From the NCBI GenBank assembly GCA_009703125.1, contig WLGS01000006.1, positions 1 through 37,225 of the forward strand: a stretch of DNA of 37,225 nucleotides. Direction: 5' to 3'. This stretch comes from Actinomycetota bacterium (lineage in GTDB: Bacteria; Actinomycetota; Acidimicrobiia; Acidimicrobiales; Ilumatobacteraceae). The translations under genes were made by a program, and so were the position numbers. Below the pieces are notes generated by a model, which ran no database searches, was not told where the DNA came from, and saw nothing but the letters and a program-made list of their open reading frames with translations. This document shows positions 18,516 to 25,990 of the stretch, one piece after another. Within the stretch, counting starts at the first letter, position 1. Every line of letters begins with the position of its first letter.

Positions 18516-18794
18516 TCAGCAGCCGCCAGCGACCGCAGGAATTATCGAGACGGTGTCTCCGTCTTTCACTGGGGTGTCAAGACCCTGCAGATAGCGGACA
18601 TCGTCATCGGAGACGAAGATGTTCACGAACTTGTGCAGTTCTCCCGCACCATCAAACAGACGCTCTGCGAACCCGGAGTGAGCTGTATTCAGACCGTCAA
18701 GTACTTCGCGCAAGGTACCGCTGGCAACTTCCACAGTGGAGGCTCCACCAGAGATCGGACGCATTGTTGTGGGAATTCGAACTGTCACAGCCAT
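18516..18794 (-). CDS. MoaD/ThiS-like ubiquitin-fold sulfur carrier ending GGC
   Basis: A 92-residue beta-grasp protein. MAVTVRIPTTMRPISGG and VEVASGTLREVLDGL form the first strands and helix; FVNIFVSDDDVRYLQGLDTPVKDGDTVSIIPAVAGGC is the family C-terminal half. Sulfur carriers such as MoaD, ThiS and CysO end in Gly-Gly, which is activated to a thiocarboxylate. Here one extra Cys follows, confirmed in the codons before the TGA at 18516-18518. It may need trimming by a protease, as reported for some ThiS-like carriers. It could serve cysteine, molybdopterin or thiamin synthesis; no partner gene is nearby. I chose ATG 18794 because the extra 18 residues up to 18848 resemble noncoding sequence. 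Confidence 0.85.
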   Translation of the reverse strand: MAVTVRIPTTMRPISGGASTVEVASGTLREVLDGLNTAHSGFAERLFDGAGELHKFVNIFVSDDDVRYLQGLDTPVKDGDTVSIIPAVAGGC

Positions 18795-18859
18795 AAACCA
18801 AACCCTACCGACATGCCAAGAAATAATCACTAGCGCAGTCGAGCCCATAGGGTTTGGCC

Positions 18860-19867
18860 GTGCGAGTTCTTGCGGCAGCCGACAAATTCAAGGGCACTGC
18901 ATCGGCGGCTGACGTGTGTGCAGCAATTGGACATGCCTGTTGGTCTCTCAATATTGATTGCACCGAAATGCCTTTGGCAGATGGTGGCGAGGGAACTCTC
19001 GAAGTTCTCGGTGGGCCTAATCGACGCACTGTGGTGACAGGTCCACTTGGTCAACCAGTAGAAGCCGAATGGAGCATGCGACGCGGCATTGCGGTGATTG
19101 AGATGGCGCGAGCGTCTGGGCTTACCTTGGCAGGTGGCGCAACGGGTAATGACCCAATGAACGCAACCACGCAAGGAACTGGCGAACTGATTGATTGCGC
19201 ACTGAACGAAGGTGCCAAGAAAATAATTGTGTGTCTCGGTGGATCGGCAACCACCGATGGTGGCCTTGGTGCACTGCGTGCGATTGGAACTCCAGCGCGT
19301 TTACGTGCTGTCGAGTTTCTAGTGGCCTGCGACGTAGACACAACTTTTGTGGATGCAGCACATGTGTTTGCACCACAAAAAGGTGCAACAAAAGCACAAG
19401 TGAAAATGTTGACGCATCGCCTTCAACAACTTGCGGCGCGTTACGACACAGATTTCGGAATCGACGTCACTGCGATCTCAGGTTCGGGAGCCGCCGGCGG
19501 TCTAGCGGGAGCACTTGCTGCATTAGGTACTCAATTGATTCCTGGTTTTGACATCGTCGCAGAAGAAACTGGATTCGATGAAGCAATCAAACATCACCAT
19601 CTCATCATTACTGGCGAGGGGTTACTTGATGACACAAGCTTTGATGGCAAGGTCGTAGGTGAGGTGGTGCGTTATGCATCCAATGTGCGCACACCAGTAC
19701 ATGCGATTGTGGGCGATATTGACCCCACATGTGATGAAGCGCTTTTGACGGGGCTTTCGGTGTCAAGTTTGGTGCAACGTTTTGGTCACGACATTGCACA
19801 CCAACAGGTGCTGCAATCCATTGAAAAACTTGCGACTGAGTTTTTGACTACTCAGAAGGCGCGGTAG
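18860..19867 (+). CDS. Glycerate kinase
   Basis: A 335-residue glycerate 2-kinase of the GarK/GlxK family, which phosphorylates glycerate with ATP and feeds it into glycolysis or the serine pool. Family motifs are MRVLAAADKFKGTASA at the N-terminus, PLADGGEGTLEVL (about 39-51), EMARASGLTLAGG, IIVCLGGSATTDGGLGALRAIG, FAPQKGAT and GSGAAGGLAGALAALG. It is somewhat shorter than the usual 370-380 residues because the loop after the ALRAIG segment is reduced. I choose GTG 18860, with AGGG 7 nt upstream and the typical M-R-V-L start; a TTG at 18854 is also open. It diverges from the MoaD-like gene and overlaps the lytR_C gene tail to tail by 20 bp. Confidence 0.92.
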   Translation: MRVLAAADKFKGTASAADVCAAIGHACWSLNIDCTEMPLADGGEGTLEVLGGPNRRTVVTGPLGQPVEAEWSMRRGIAVIEMARASGLTLAGGATGNDPMNATTQGTGELIDCALNEGAKKIIVCLGGSATTDGGLGALRAIGTPARLRAVEFLVACDVDTTFVDAAHVFAPQKGATKAQVKMLTHRLQQLAARYDTDFGIDVTAISGSGAAGGLAGALAALGTQLIPGFDIVAEETGFDEAIKHHHLIITGEGLLDDTSFDGKVVGEVVRYASNVRTPVHAIVGDIDPTCDEALLTGLSVSSLVQRFGHDIAHQQVLQSIEKLATEFLTTQKAR

Positions 19868-20465
19868 TTGTTGGAGCAACAGTTGTTGTTGCAGCCTGAC
19901 CTTCGCCACCACCCACAATTCCTTGCAGTGGTTTGTTCGCCAAATCTGTGCCGAGAAGAATCAGCACACATGCTTCACCGATAGATCCTGTTTCGGTGGG
20001 GATTGGTGATGGCATTGCTGCCAAGTCGGCACCGCCACCAAGTACATCCACCACGTTTTGGGCATTGGCTTCACAGCCTGCCAAATAGAAGACACCTGAT
20101 TTGGATCGCTTTGCAGTACCTGCTGCAACGTTTGCTGCGGGTTGCACTACGTATCCGGCCTTCTGCAAGTTCAATGTCATCTCGCCAGCACTGCCTGCGA
20201 TGCCAGATGCATTCGCCACCTGAATCTTAAATCCGTTAATCGAAAACACAGTTGTTGTGGTCACGTTGGGATCAACGGGTTCGCCACCTGGAAGTGTCTC
20301 TGCGGGTGGGTAAGTGGTGATGGTTGCGCTTCCCCCATCGGCTTGCACATCACGAAGAATGAGGAAACCAAGAAGAAGGGCCACCACTGCCACAACCGCA
20401 CCGAGGGTGCCGTTGGAAGCAGAAGGTAAGGATGGACGCGAAGCGCGTGGGCGTTGCTGGCTCAT
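19848..20465 (-). CDS. LytR_C domain membrane-anchored protein
   Basis: A 205-residue envelope protein: short basic cytoplasmic start, one membrane helix (about residues 20-38, GAVVAVVALLLGFLILRDV), a Pro/Thr-rich linker, then a LytR C-terminal-type domain. The domain starts at INGFKIQVANASGIAGSAGEMTLNLQKAGYVV and includes AKRSKSGVFYLAGCEANAQNVVDVLGG. The tail is Thr/Pro/Ala-rich (TTTVAPTTTAPSE). Such domains occur alone or behind LCP wall-polymer ligases and are thought to act at the cell wall; the precise role is unknown. Its ATG overlaps the stop of the 41-residue gene by 4 nt (ATGA), implying coupled translation. Its 3' end overlaps the glycerate kinase gene by 20 bp. Confidence 0.85.
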   Translation of the reverse strand: MSQQRPRASRPSLPSASNGTLGAVVAVVALLLGFLILRDVQADGGSATITTYPPAETLPGGEPVDPNVTTTTVFSINGFKIQVANASGIAGSAGEMTLNLQKAGYVVQPAANVAAGTAKRSKSGVFYLAGCEANAQNVVDVLGGGADLAAMPSPIPTETGSIGEACVLILLGTDLANKPLQGIVGGGEGQAATTTVAPTTTAPSE

Positions 20466-20587
20466 GATGTAGAAGTCCTCCGAGAAGATTGTGGAGACAC
20501 CACCACGGTAGTTGGTGGAGCTACGAATTGCCTGCCACCACGCCGTTTCTTCCCCTTTTTCGAGTGTTTGGTTGGATTATTACTCAT
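20462..20587 (-). CDS. 41-residue basic protein coupled to the LytR_C gene
   Basis: A short frame below usual calling limits. It encodes 41 residues starting MSNNPTKHSKKGKKRRGG and continuing with a Pro/Thr/Val stretch and a Ser/Arg-rich end. The N-terminal half is very basic (seven Lys and three Arg within residues 7-19), with no membrane segment. AAGAGG (20595-20600) stands 7 nt before its ATG, and its TGA overlaps the next ATG as ATGA. These two signals, not similarity, support it. It might bind nucleic acid or polyphosphate, or simply lead ribosomes to the LytR_C gene. I do not recognise a family. Confidence 0.6.
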   Translation of the reverse strand: MSNNPTKHSKKGKKRRGGRQFVAPPTTVVVSPQSSRRTSTS

Positions 20588-20750
20588 TGTTATGCCTCTT
20601 AAATGGCTCGGGTCAGGGTCGGAAAATGAAACTCAAGTGACATCACATGGATTTTCTAACTTGAGCACAACTACAGCAATAGGTTCACCTGTCAAACACA
20701 AAGGCCCTCCAACCAAGAGGCGACAATGCGGGCACCGAATGCTAGGTATG

Positions 20751-20779
20751 TTGCATTATTACTACATAGCATTTATGCT
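20751..20779 (+). promoter_or_regulatory. Leaderless promoter of the S33-like hydrolase gene
   Basis: TTGCAT (20751-20756) and TATGCT (20774-20779) are separated by exactly 17 nt, and the ATG at 20787 follows the -10 box by 7 nt. Transcription would start at or next to the A of the ATG, giving a leaderless mRNA. No Shine-Dalgarno is present, which agrees. Confidence 0.65.
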
Positions 20780-20786
20780 ATTCGTC

Positions 20787-22307
20787 ATGAGCAATACACC
20801 CTCGTTTGAGGACGTCATCAACCCTGAACTCACCCCCAATGTGCGCCGCCGACTGCGTTTACCTCTGGTCGTCATAGTGGCACTGACAGTATTTGCTGCC
20901 GGCCTGGTCACCGGCGTGTTGTCTCGGGATGACGACACGGCATTCTCGTTGGAGTGGAGTAAGGGCGCCGACGATGTTGAGGAGGCCACACTCACGGTTC
21001 CCGTCGACCACGCCGACACCGATGGTCCCACGATGGATCTCCACGTCACGCGTCGTGTCGCCACGGACCCCGACAAGCGAATTGGCAGCCTCATTGTGAA
21101 TCCCGGCGGCCCTGGATTCGGTGCCTCGATGATGGTCACTCAAGCATCAATGATCTTCCAGGAGGAATTGTTGGCTTCATTCGACATCGTCGCACTCGAC
21201 CCGCGCGGAACGGGCAAGAGCACGCCTGCGATTGATTGCATCGACGACTACGACCAGCTCACTATCAACAGCGACCCCACACCGGCCGACGAACAGGCGC
21301 GCCAGGCCCAGAGGGATGAGTACAAGGCTCTGGTGGAATCCTGCATCGAACGCACTGGAGACGCCATCTCCCACATGACGACTGCCGCCACTGCGCGGGA
21401 CATCGACTTGTTGCGCCAGGCACTCGGCGAGAACACCATCAGTTACTTCGGAACCTCGTACGGATGCGAACTAGGCGCAACATGGGCAACCTTGTTCCCC
21501 AGTACCGTTCGGGCTGCAGTCCTCGATGGGTGCGCCGACCCCACAGCTGACACCCTCGACTCGCTGCGCCAGCAAGCCGGCGGATTTCAGGCCTCACTCG
21601 AGAACTTCATGGCCATGTGTGTGTCGGTGGGACCTCAGTGCCCAATTCCCCACAATGGAGACCCCGCAGATGCGTTGCGCACCCTGTGGGATCGAGTTGC
21701 CCGCGAGCCGATTCCTGGCATTGCTGGTCGCCCAGACGTCAATGAGAGCACCCTGCAAACTGCTCTCATCGCAGCGATGTATACAGAGGACCTGTGGCCC
21801 ACACTCGCAGAGGCAATCACTACTGCGCTCTCGGGAGATGGAAGTTTGTTGACAGAATTGGCCGATTCATACAACCAGAGACGACCAGATGGAACGTGGG
21901 GTAACGAGCTCGAAGCATTCAGTGTGATCACCTGTCTCGATGCGCGCAACACACCCACCGATGCCGAGTACGAGGCAATTGCGAAGGAATTGTCAACAAC
22001 CGCTCCGCTTCTTTACCCCGACGGCGTGTTCATCACTTCACAGTGCCCCTACCTGCCAGCCGCAGGTGAATCACCTGTCACCATCACCGGTGCCAGTGCA
22101 ACGGTGATGCTCGTCATCGGAAACACCGGTGATCCCGCAACACCGTTCGCATCAACTGAACGCATGGCTGCGGCTTTGGAATCAGCAGTACTCGTCGCGG
22201 TGGAGAGCAACAACCACGGTGGCTACGGAATCAACGACTGCATTAACGAAGCGGTGCACCGTTATCTCATTGACGGAACAGCGCCCCAAGAGGGGACCCG
22301 CTGCTGA
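20787..22307 (+). CDS. Alpha/beta hydrolase, S33/TAP-like, membrane-anchored
   Basis: A 506-residue hydrolase resembling actinobacterial tripeptidyl aminopeptidase-like (TAP) enzymes of peptidase family S33. A basic segment and one membrane helix (about residues 25-46) suggest an exported, N-terminally anchored protein. Then come the oxyanion loop NPGGPGFGAS (105-114), ALDPRGTGKS, the nucleophile elbow GTSYG with S224, and near the C-terminus GNTGDPATPF and NNHGGYG, supplying the likely Asp and His. Probably a peptidase; an esterase is possible. The leaderless promoter fixes the start; 111 further residues open upstream would lie antisense to another gene. Its base composition is clearly GC-richer than its neighbours, suggesting recent transfer. 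It ends 10 bp from tRNA-Thr. Confidence 0.9.
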   Translation: MSNTPSFEDVINPELTPNVRRRLRLPLVVIVALTVFAAGLVTGVLSRDDDTAFSLEWSKGADDVEEATLTVPVDHADTDGPTMDLHVTRRVATDPDKRIGSLIVNPGGPGFGASMMVTQASMIFQEELLASFDIVALDPRGTGKSTPAIDCIDDYDQLTINSDPTPADEQARQAQRDEYKALVESCIERTGDAISHMTTAATARDIDLLRQALGENTISYFGTSYGCELGATWATLFPSTVRAAVLDGCADPTADTLDSLRQQAGGFQASLENFMAMCVSVGPQCPIPHNGDPADALRTLWDRVAREPIPGIAGRPDVNESTLQTALIAAMYTEDLWPTLAEAITTALSGDGSLLTELADSYNQRRPDGTWGNELEAFSVITCLDARNTPTDAEYEAIAKELSTTAPLLYPDGVFITSQCPYLPAAGESPVTITGASATVMLVIGNTGDPATPFASTERMAAALESAVLVAVESNNHGGYGINDCINEAVHRYLIDGTAPQEGTRC

Positions 22308-22317
22308 TGCCGAAGAA

Positions 22318-22392
22318 TGGAGCCGGGTGTGGGGGTTGAACCCACGGCCTACGCATTACAAGTGCGTTGCTCTACCACTGAGCTAACCCGGC
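22318..22392 (-). tRNA. tRNA-Thr (anticodon TGT)
   Basis: The minus strand folds as a full cloverleaf: acceptor GCCGGGT/ACCCGGC, D-arm GCTC/GAGC, anticodon stem ACGCA/TGCGT with loop CTTGTAA (TGT), and T-arm GTGGG-TTCAACC-CCCAC. Discriminator T is followed by an encoded CCA (22318-22320). The 3' end faces the GC-rich hydrolase gene. Confidence 0.97.
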
Positions 22393-22405
22393 GAGGGTGT
22401 TTATC

Positions 22406-23395
22406 CTAGGCGCGACTTGCCATTCGCACACGCGTGACTTCATAAGTAGCCAAAGCAGCCGCGGCAGAAACATTCAAGGACGACACCTGACCCAGCATGG
22501 GAATGCCCACGATGGTGTCACAGCGCTCTTTGACCAGACGCGACAAACCTGCTCCCTCAGCGCCCAGCACGATGCAGATTCCATCTGTGGCTAACTTGCC
22601 GATATCGAACAGCGTGTCGCGGCTGGAATCATCTAGCCCAACGACCCAGATTCCTTTGTCGCGCATCTGTTGAATTGCCGTGGGTAGCCCCGACACCAAT
22701 GTCATCGGCACATGCTCCACAGCACCTGCAGATGATTTTGCAACCGTTGGCGTCACGTGCACTGCGCGGTGCTTAGGTAACACCACGCCAGTCACGCCGG
22801 CACCATCGCAGCAACGCAACAACGCACCGAGGTTGCCTGGGTCCGTTACTCCATCGACAGCAACAAGAAATGGCGCCACCCCGTGGTGCGTCTTCAACAT
22901 GTCCGCAAACGATGCTTCTTCTAATGGTTGAGCAAAGGCAATGATTCCTTGTGGTGCCTCGCTGCGCGCAGTTTCTTCCAACTTGCGTCGTGGCACTTCA
23001 AGAATGGGAACGCGTGCAGCATCTGCAATTTGCTCAATGTCGTCGAGAATGGGAGCTGGATCAATGTCTGCTGCCATCCAAATTTCTTTTACTTTGCGTT
23101 TTTGGCCGATGAGCAATTCTCGAACTGCTTGACGACCTTCAATCTGTTCGCCGCCCAAACCTTTTGCAGCGGGTGCTGTGCGTGGACGACCATCACGATT
23201 CGGTGCGCCTCCACCAGTGCGTCGCACCACACCGCGCGTAGATGTGCGACCACCTGATCGCCCACCACTTGACTCTGAACCACGATCTGAAGCGGTGCGA
23301 CTTCCTGCACGACTACCAGAGTTACGACTGCCGGCGGGGCGACCTGGCTTACCTGTATTCACTTTGGGAGATTTTGGGGGTTTGCGCGGTGCCAT
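22406..23395 (-). CDS. rlmB: 23S rRNA/tRNA 2'-O-methyltransferase, RlmB/TrmH type
   Basis: A 329-residue SPOUT methyltransferase. The first ~80 residues are a disordered, Gly/Ser/Arg-rich basic extension common in actinobacterial members. Then comes the RNA-substrate-binding domain (IEGRQAVRELLIG to QGIIAFAQP), and the SPOUT knot domain with DPGNLGALLRCC (motif 1), IVLGAEGAGLSRLV (motif 2) and IPMLGQVSSLNVSAAAALATYE (motif 3). RlmB methylates G2251 of 23S rRNA in E. coli; the same role is inferred here. It follows ispF after 6 nt, with AAGGAG inside the ispF end. In many actinobacteria cysS lies between these genes; it is absent here. Confidence 0.9.
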   Translation of the reverse strand: MAPRKPPKSPKVNTGKPGRPAGSRNSGSRAGSRTASDRGSESSGGRSGGRTSTRGVVRRTGGGAPNRDGRPRTAPAAKGLGGEQIEGRQAVRELLIGQKRKVKEIWMAADIDPAPILDDIEQIADAARVPILEVPRRKLEETARSEAPQGIIAFAQPLEEASFADMLKTHHGVAPFLVAVDGVTDPGNLGALLRCCDGAGVTGVVLPKHRAVHVTPTVAKSSAGAVEHVPMTLVSGLPTAIQQMRDKGIWVVGLDDSSRDTLFDIGKLATDGICIVLGAEGAGLSRLVKERCDTIVGIPMLGQVSSLNVSAAAALATYEVTRVRMASRA

Positions 23396-23401
23396 GGTGA
23401 A

Positions 23402-23890
23402 CTACAACTCCTTAATGATGACTGCCGAGGCGAAACACACAATGCCTTCGCTTCTCCCGACAGCGCCGAGACCTTCGGCGCGACGACCTTTCACAGAGAC
23501 GGGTGCTTGAACCGCATCGGTTAATCGTTCCACCATTGTGTCGCGAACTGGGGCGATTCGTGGCGATTCGCACACAACACTGCAATCAATATTTCCAATG
23601 CGCCAACCTAATGCGCGTACTTTGCTAGCAACATCGCTCAGAATCGCCAATGAATCGGCGCCTTTCCACTTCGGATCGGTATCGGGATAGTGCTGACCAA
23701 TATCGCCCAGTCCAGCTGCGCCCAGCAGTGCATCAGCTGCAGCATGTGCCACAACATCTGCATCGCTATGCCCCACAAGAACTGGTTCTCCTGGAAACTC
23801 AACTCCTCCAAGGATTAACACGCGACCCTCGATGGGACCATCTGCAGAACGATGAATGTCGAAACCTTGACCGACGCGAATATCAATCAT
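23402..23890 (-). CDS. ispF: 2-C-methyl-D-erythritol 2,4-cyclodiphosphate synthase
   Basis: A 162-residue MEP-pathway enzyme that cyclises CDP-methylerythritol 2-phosphate to MEcPP for isoprenoid synthesis. The start MIDIRVGQGFDIHR gives the metal ligands D11 and H13; H41 lies in LVGHSDADVVAHAAADALLGA. DIGQHYPDTDP, the GWRIGNIDCSVV strand and the C-terminal RAEGLGAVGRSEGI region are standard. The ATG at 23890 overlaps the ispD stop by one base (TGATG), which fixes the start; the frame stays open a further 45 nt into ispD. The order ispD-ispF-rlmB is a common actinobacterial arrangement. Full family length, no oddities. Confidence 0.97.
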   Translation of the reverse strand: MIDIRVGQGFDIHRSADGPIEGRVLILGGVEFPGEPVLVGHSDADVVAHAAADALLGAAGLGDIGQHYPDTDPKWKGADSLAILSDVASKVRALGWRIGNIDCSVVCESPRIAPVRDTMVERLTDAVQAPVSVKGRRAEGLGAVGRSEGIVCFASAVIIKEL

Positions 23891-24540
23891 CACACTTCGC
23901 CTTCCAAGAGATGGTGCGCATGCGCCACTGCCCATTCAAGATCTTCACGCGTGGTGATCTTTCGATTCACAATCTCACCTTCCACCACAACTACTTCCCC
24001 ATTCATTTTTTCAATCAATGTGGCATCATCGGTGCCTTCGCCACCTGCAACGTGAGCGCGCCGCAATGATTCGGCACGAAACGCTTGCGGAGTTTGCACA
24101 GCACGCAACGTTTCTCGCCGTGGCGTTGCGACCACCACATTGGATTCATTGACTTGCTTGATGGTGTCCACCACTGCAACCCCAGGAACTGCAGCATCTG
24201 CACCATCAACCACTGCAGAAATCACACGCTGAAAAACTGTGGGACTCGCAAATGGACGTGCGGCGTCATGCACACAAATAATTGTTGCGGTGTCGGGAAC
24301 TGCAGCAAGACCACGACGCACTGATTCACTGCGTGTGCTACCGCCTTCTACTTGCCCCTCTCCCGTTGCTTGACCAGGAGGCAAGACCACCACAACACCA
24401 GCCGAATGTTTCGAAGCCTCGTCAACAGCCCAATCGACGATTTTCTTCCCGCCGATGGTCTCAAATTGTTTTGCACTGCCAAAACGAAGTCCAGACCCTG
24501 CCGCCACAACAATTGTCCAGACGATCTCGTTTCGATTCAT
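23890..24540 (-). CDS. ispD: 2-C-methyl-D-erythritol 4-phosphate cytidylyltransferase
   Basis: A 216-residue nucleotidyltransferase that joins CTP and MEP in isoprenoid synthesis. The signature loop VVAAGSGLRFGSAKQF carries R19 and K24. VHDAARPFASP, the VDTIKQV segment, TLRAVQTPQAFRAESLRRA and TDDATLIEKMNGEVVVVEGE are family-typical. The start is ATG 24540; the crp-like gene diverges with only 20 bp between start codons, so the two promoters must lie partly inside the opposite genes or the mRNAs be leaderless (TACTAC lies 9 nt before this ATG). No Shine-Dalgarno is clear. It feeds directly into ispF by a 1-nt overlap. Confidence 0.96.
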   Translation of the reverse strand: MNRNEIVWTIVVAAGSGLRFGSAKQFETIGGKKIVDWAVDEASKHSAGVVVVLPPGQATGEGQVEGGSTRSESVRRGLAAVPDTATIICVHDAARPFASPTVFQRVISAVVDGADAAVPGVAVVDTIKQVNESNVVVATPRRETLRAVQTPQAFRAESLRRAHVAGGEGTDDATLIEKMNGEVVVVEGEIVNRKITTREDLEWAVAHAHHLLEGEV

Positions 24541-24560
24541 ACATAAAGGGTAGTACCGTC

Positions 24561-25235
24561 ATGGTTGCTATGGCACACGAACTAGTACTCGCAGAAACCG
24601 ATTTCTTCATGGGTGCGCCCAATGAAATCCTCACCACAATCGCATCCGCGGGAAAAGTAAAAGAACTTGTCCGCGGAGACGTGTTATTCGAAGTAGGCGA
24701 TGAACCACAGTCTTTATTTGTTGTGCTCTCTGGTCGCATTGCAATCGCAATTGGCAACAAGCCTTTCGATCATCGCGAAAGCGTGATTGCACTCATGGAT
24801 GCCGGCGACCTCTTTGGCGAGATGGGCATGTTGGACAAGAATTCGCGCTCTGCTGGAGCTCGCGCACTTGAAACATCACAGGTCTTAGAAATTCCCTACG
24901 CGGCCGTTCTTGAACAGCTCAATACCTCTACAAGCTTGATGTGGAATGTCATTCGCATGTTAAGCCAGCGTTTGCGTTCCATGGACCAAGCACTCGCCGA
25001 CAGTGTTTTCTTGGATGTCACTGGTCGTACTGCAAAGCGATTGCTTGATCTCTCTGGTGGGAAAGATCAATTCGTTCTTCCTGTCACACAAGAAGAACTC
25101 GCCGGCATGGTGGGTGCCTCACGCGAGCGTGTGAACAAAGCAATCGCAAGCTTCATCAAACTGAAGTGGCTCGAGCAACACGATCGCACCTATCACATCA
25201 TCGATCGCACAAAGCTCGAACAACGCGCTATTTAG
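24561..25235 (+). CDS. Crp/Fnr-family transcriptional regulator
   Basis: A 224-residue regulator: N-terminal cyclic-nucleotide-binding barrel (about 15-135), long dimer helix (MWNVIRMLSQRLRSMDQALADSV), C-terminal winged helix (about 150-224) with recognition region TQEELAGMVGASRERVNKAIASF. The phosphate-binding cassette LFGEMGMLDKNSRSAGARA keeps G86-E87 and R96, so cAMP binding is plausible; no Cys cluster for an FeS centre, so Fnr-type oxygen sensing is unlikely. It resembles the GlxR/Crp group of actinobacteria. The start is ATG 24561 with AAAGGG about 10 nt before it; an in-frame extension back to 24282 lies antisense to ispD and is rejected. I see no TGTGA-N6-TCACA site in its own short upstream region. 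Confidence 0.92.
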   Translation: MVAMAHELVLAETDFFMGAPNEILTTIASAGKVKELVRGDVLFEVGDEPQSLFVVLSGRIAIAIGNKPFDHRESVIALMDAGDLFGEMGMLDKNSRSAGARALETSQVLEIPYAAVLEQLNTSTSLMWNVIRMLSQRLRSMDQALADSVFLDVTGRTAKRLLDLSGGKDQFVLPVTQEELAGMVGASRERVNKAIASFIKLKWLEQHDRTYHIIDRTKLEQRAI

Positions 25236-25247
25236 AACTGGTGCGCA

Positions 25248-25907
25248 CTACAGCGCACTGAGCAACCACTTCTCTGTTCGAGTGAACGCGTCATGTGCAT
25301 CATCTATGCGGTGTGAGGGCCGGCTCGCATCATGGGCAAATCCATGTTCTGCATCTGGGTACACCACCACTTGTGCACCAGTTGCACGAAGTTGGGCAAC
25401 ATCTGCTTCTGGTGTGTAGTGATCCTTGCCGCCAATGATTGCTAACACATTGTCTGCATATCCATTAATCAACATGGCTAATGGTTCACCCTGGGTGTTG
25501 CTCTTCCAATCGTTGGGCAACGTGATCATTCCGTAGAAACTCACAATGCGTGCGAAGCGTTCCGTACGAGACGACTTGAAGCAATACATTCCCCCGAGAC
25601 AAAAACCCATCAACCCAACTACATCGGTTTTCAACGCATCGGCTGCTTCGTTGAGGTCACGCAGATGATTGTCGTCGCGCAGTTGTGGCACCGCTGCAAA
25701 ACGTGGTTCCACCTCAGGTCCAAGATCCATCTGCGCAAACGGCTCTACCGCAATCACTGACATCTGCCATTGTTCGGCGAAGCGGGCGACCATGTCATCA
25801 AAAAGTGGACGAAGACCAAAGATGTCAGGAGCAATCACTAATCCCATCTTGGGTGACTCATGGTGGACGACTTCGGCGGCTGTTCCTGAGGGCAATGTGA
25901 TGCGCAT
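25248..25907 (-). CDS. Dienelactone hydrolase family protein
   Basis: About 219 residues of the alpha/beta-hydrolase fold with a Cys-Asp-His triad: C103 in MGFCLGG, D162 in GGKDHYTP and H188 in AEHGFAHD. The E-D-I-F-G-L region after the first strands (VIAPDIFGLRPLFDDMVARFAEQ) is typical of dienelactone hydrolases, which open lactone rings in catechol degradation. Real substrates of chromosomal copies vary. I prefer ATG 25907, preceded by AATACT six bases upstream; GTG 25925 is also open, with no Shine-Dalgarno for either. It converges with the crp-like gene and diverges from the HTH gene. Confidence 0.86.
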   Translation of the reverse strand: MRITLPSGTAAEVVHHESPKMGLVIAPDIFGLRPLFDDMVARFAEQWQMSVIAVEPFAQMDLGPEVEPRFAAVPQLRDDNHLRDLNEAADALKTDVVGLMGFCLGGMYCFKSSRTERFARIVSFYGMITLPNDWKSNTQGEPLAMLINGYADNVLAIIGGKDHYTPEADVAQLRATGAQVVVYPDAEHGFAHDASRPSHRIDDAHDAFTRTEKWLLSAL

Positions 25908-25990
25908 GACCACAGTATTGCCCACCCAAAAGGGCCTGGGTGAGAGTGGCGCTACGAAGGGGCGAAAGGGACTTTTCTCACCGTGTCTTC

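Noticed and set aside
20603-20622. Possible tRNA-Thr 3'-end direct repeat (att site) left of the GC-rich hydrolase
   Set aside because: Only patchy similarity to 22317-22338, needing a gap and several mismatches, within GC-rich sequence. Not better than chance by eye, and no integrase is present.
20454-20786. 111-residue N-terminal extension of the S33-like hydrolase
   Set aside because: Antisense to the 41-residue gene and its ribosome binding site, and it would include the leaderless promoter. The real protein starts at 20787 before its membrane helix.
24282-24560. N-terminal extension of the Crp-like regulator
   Set aside because: Lies antisense to the ispD coding region and adds residues not found in Crp/Fnr proteins. 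ATG 24561 has its own AAAGGG site.
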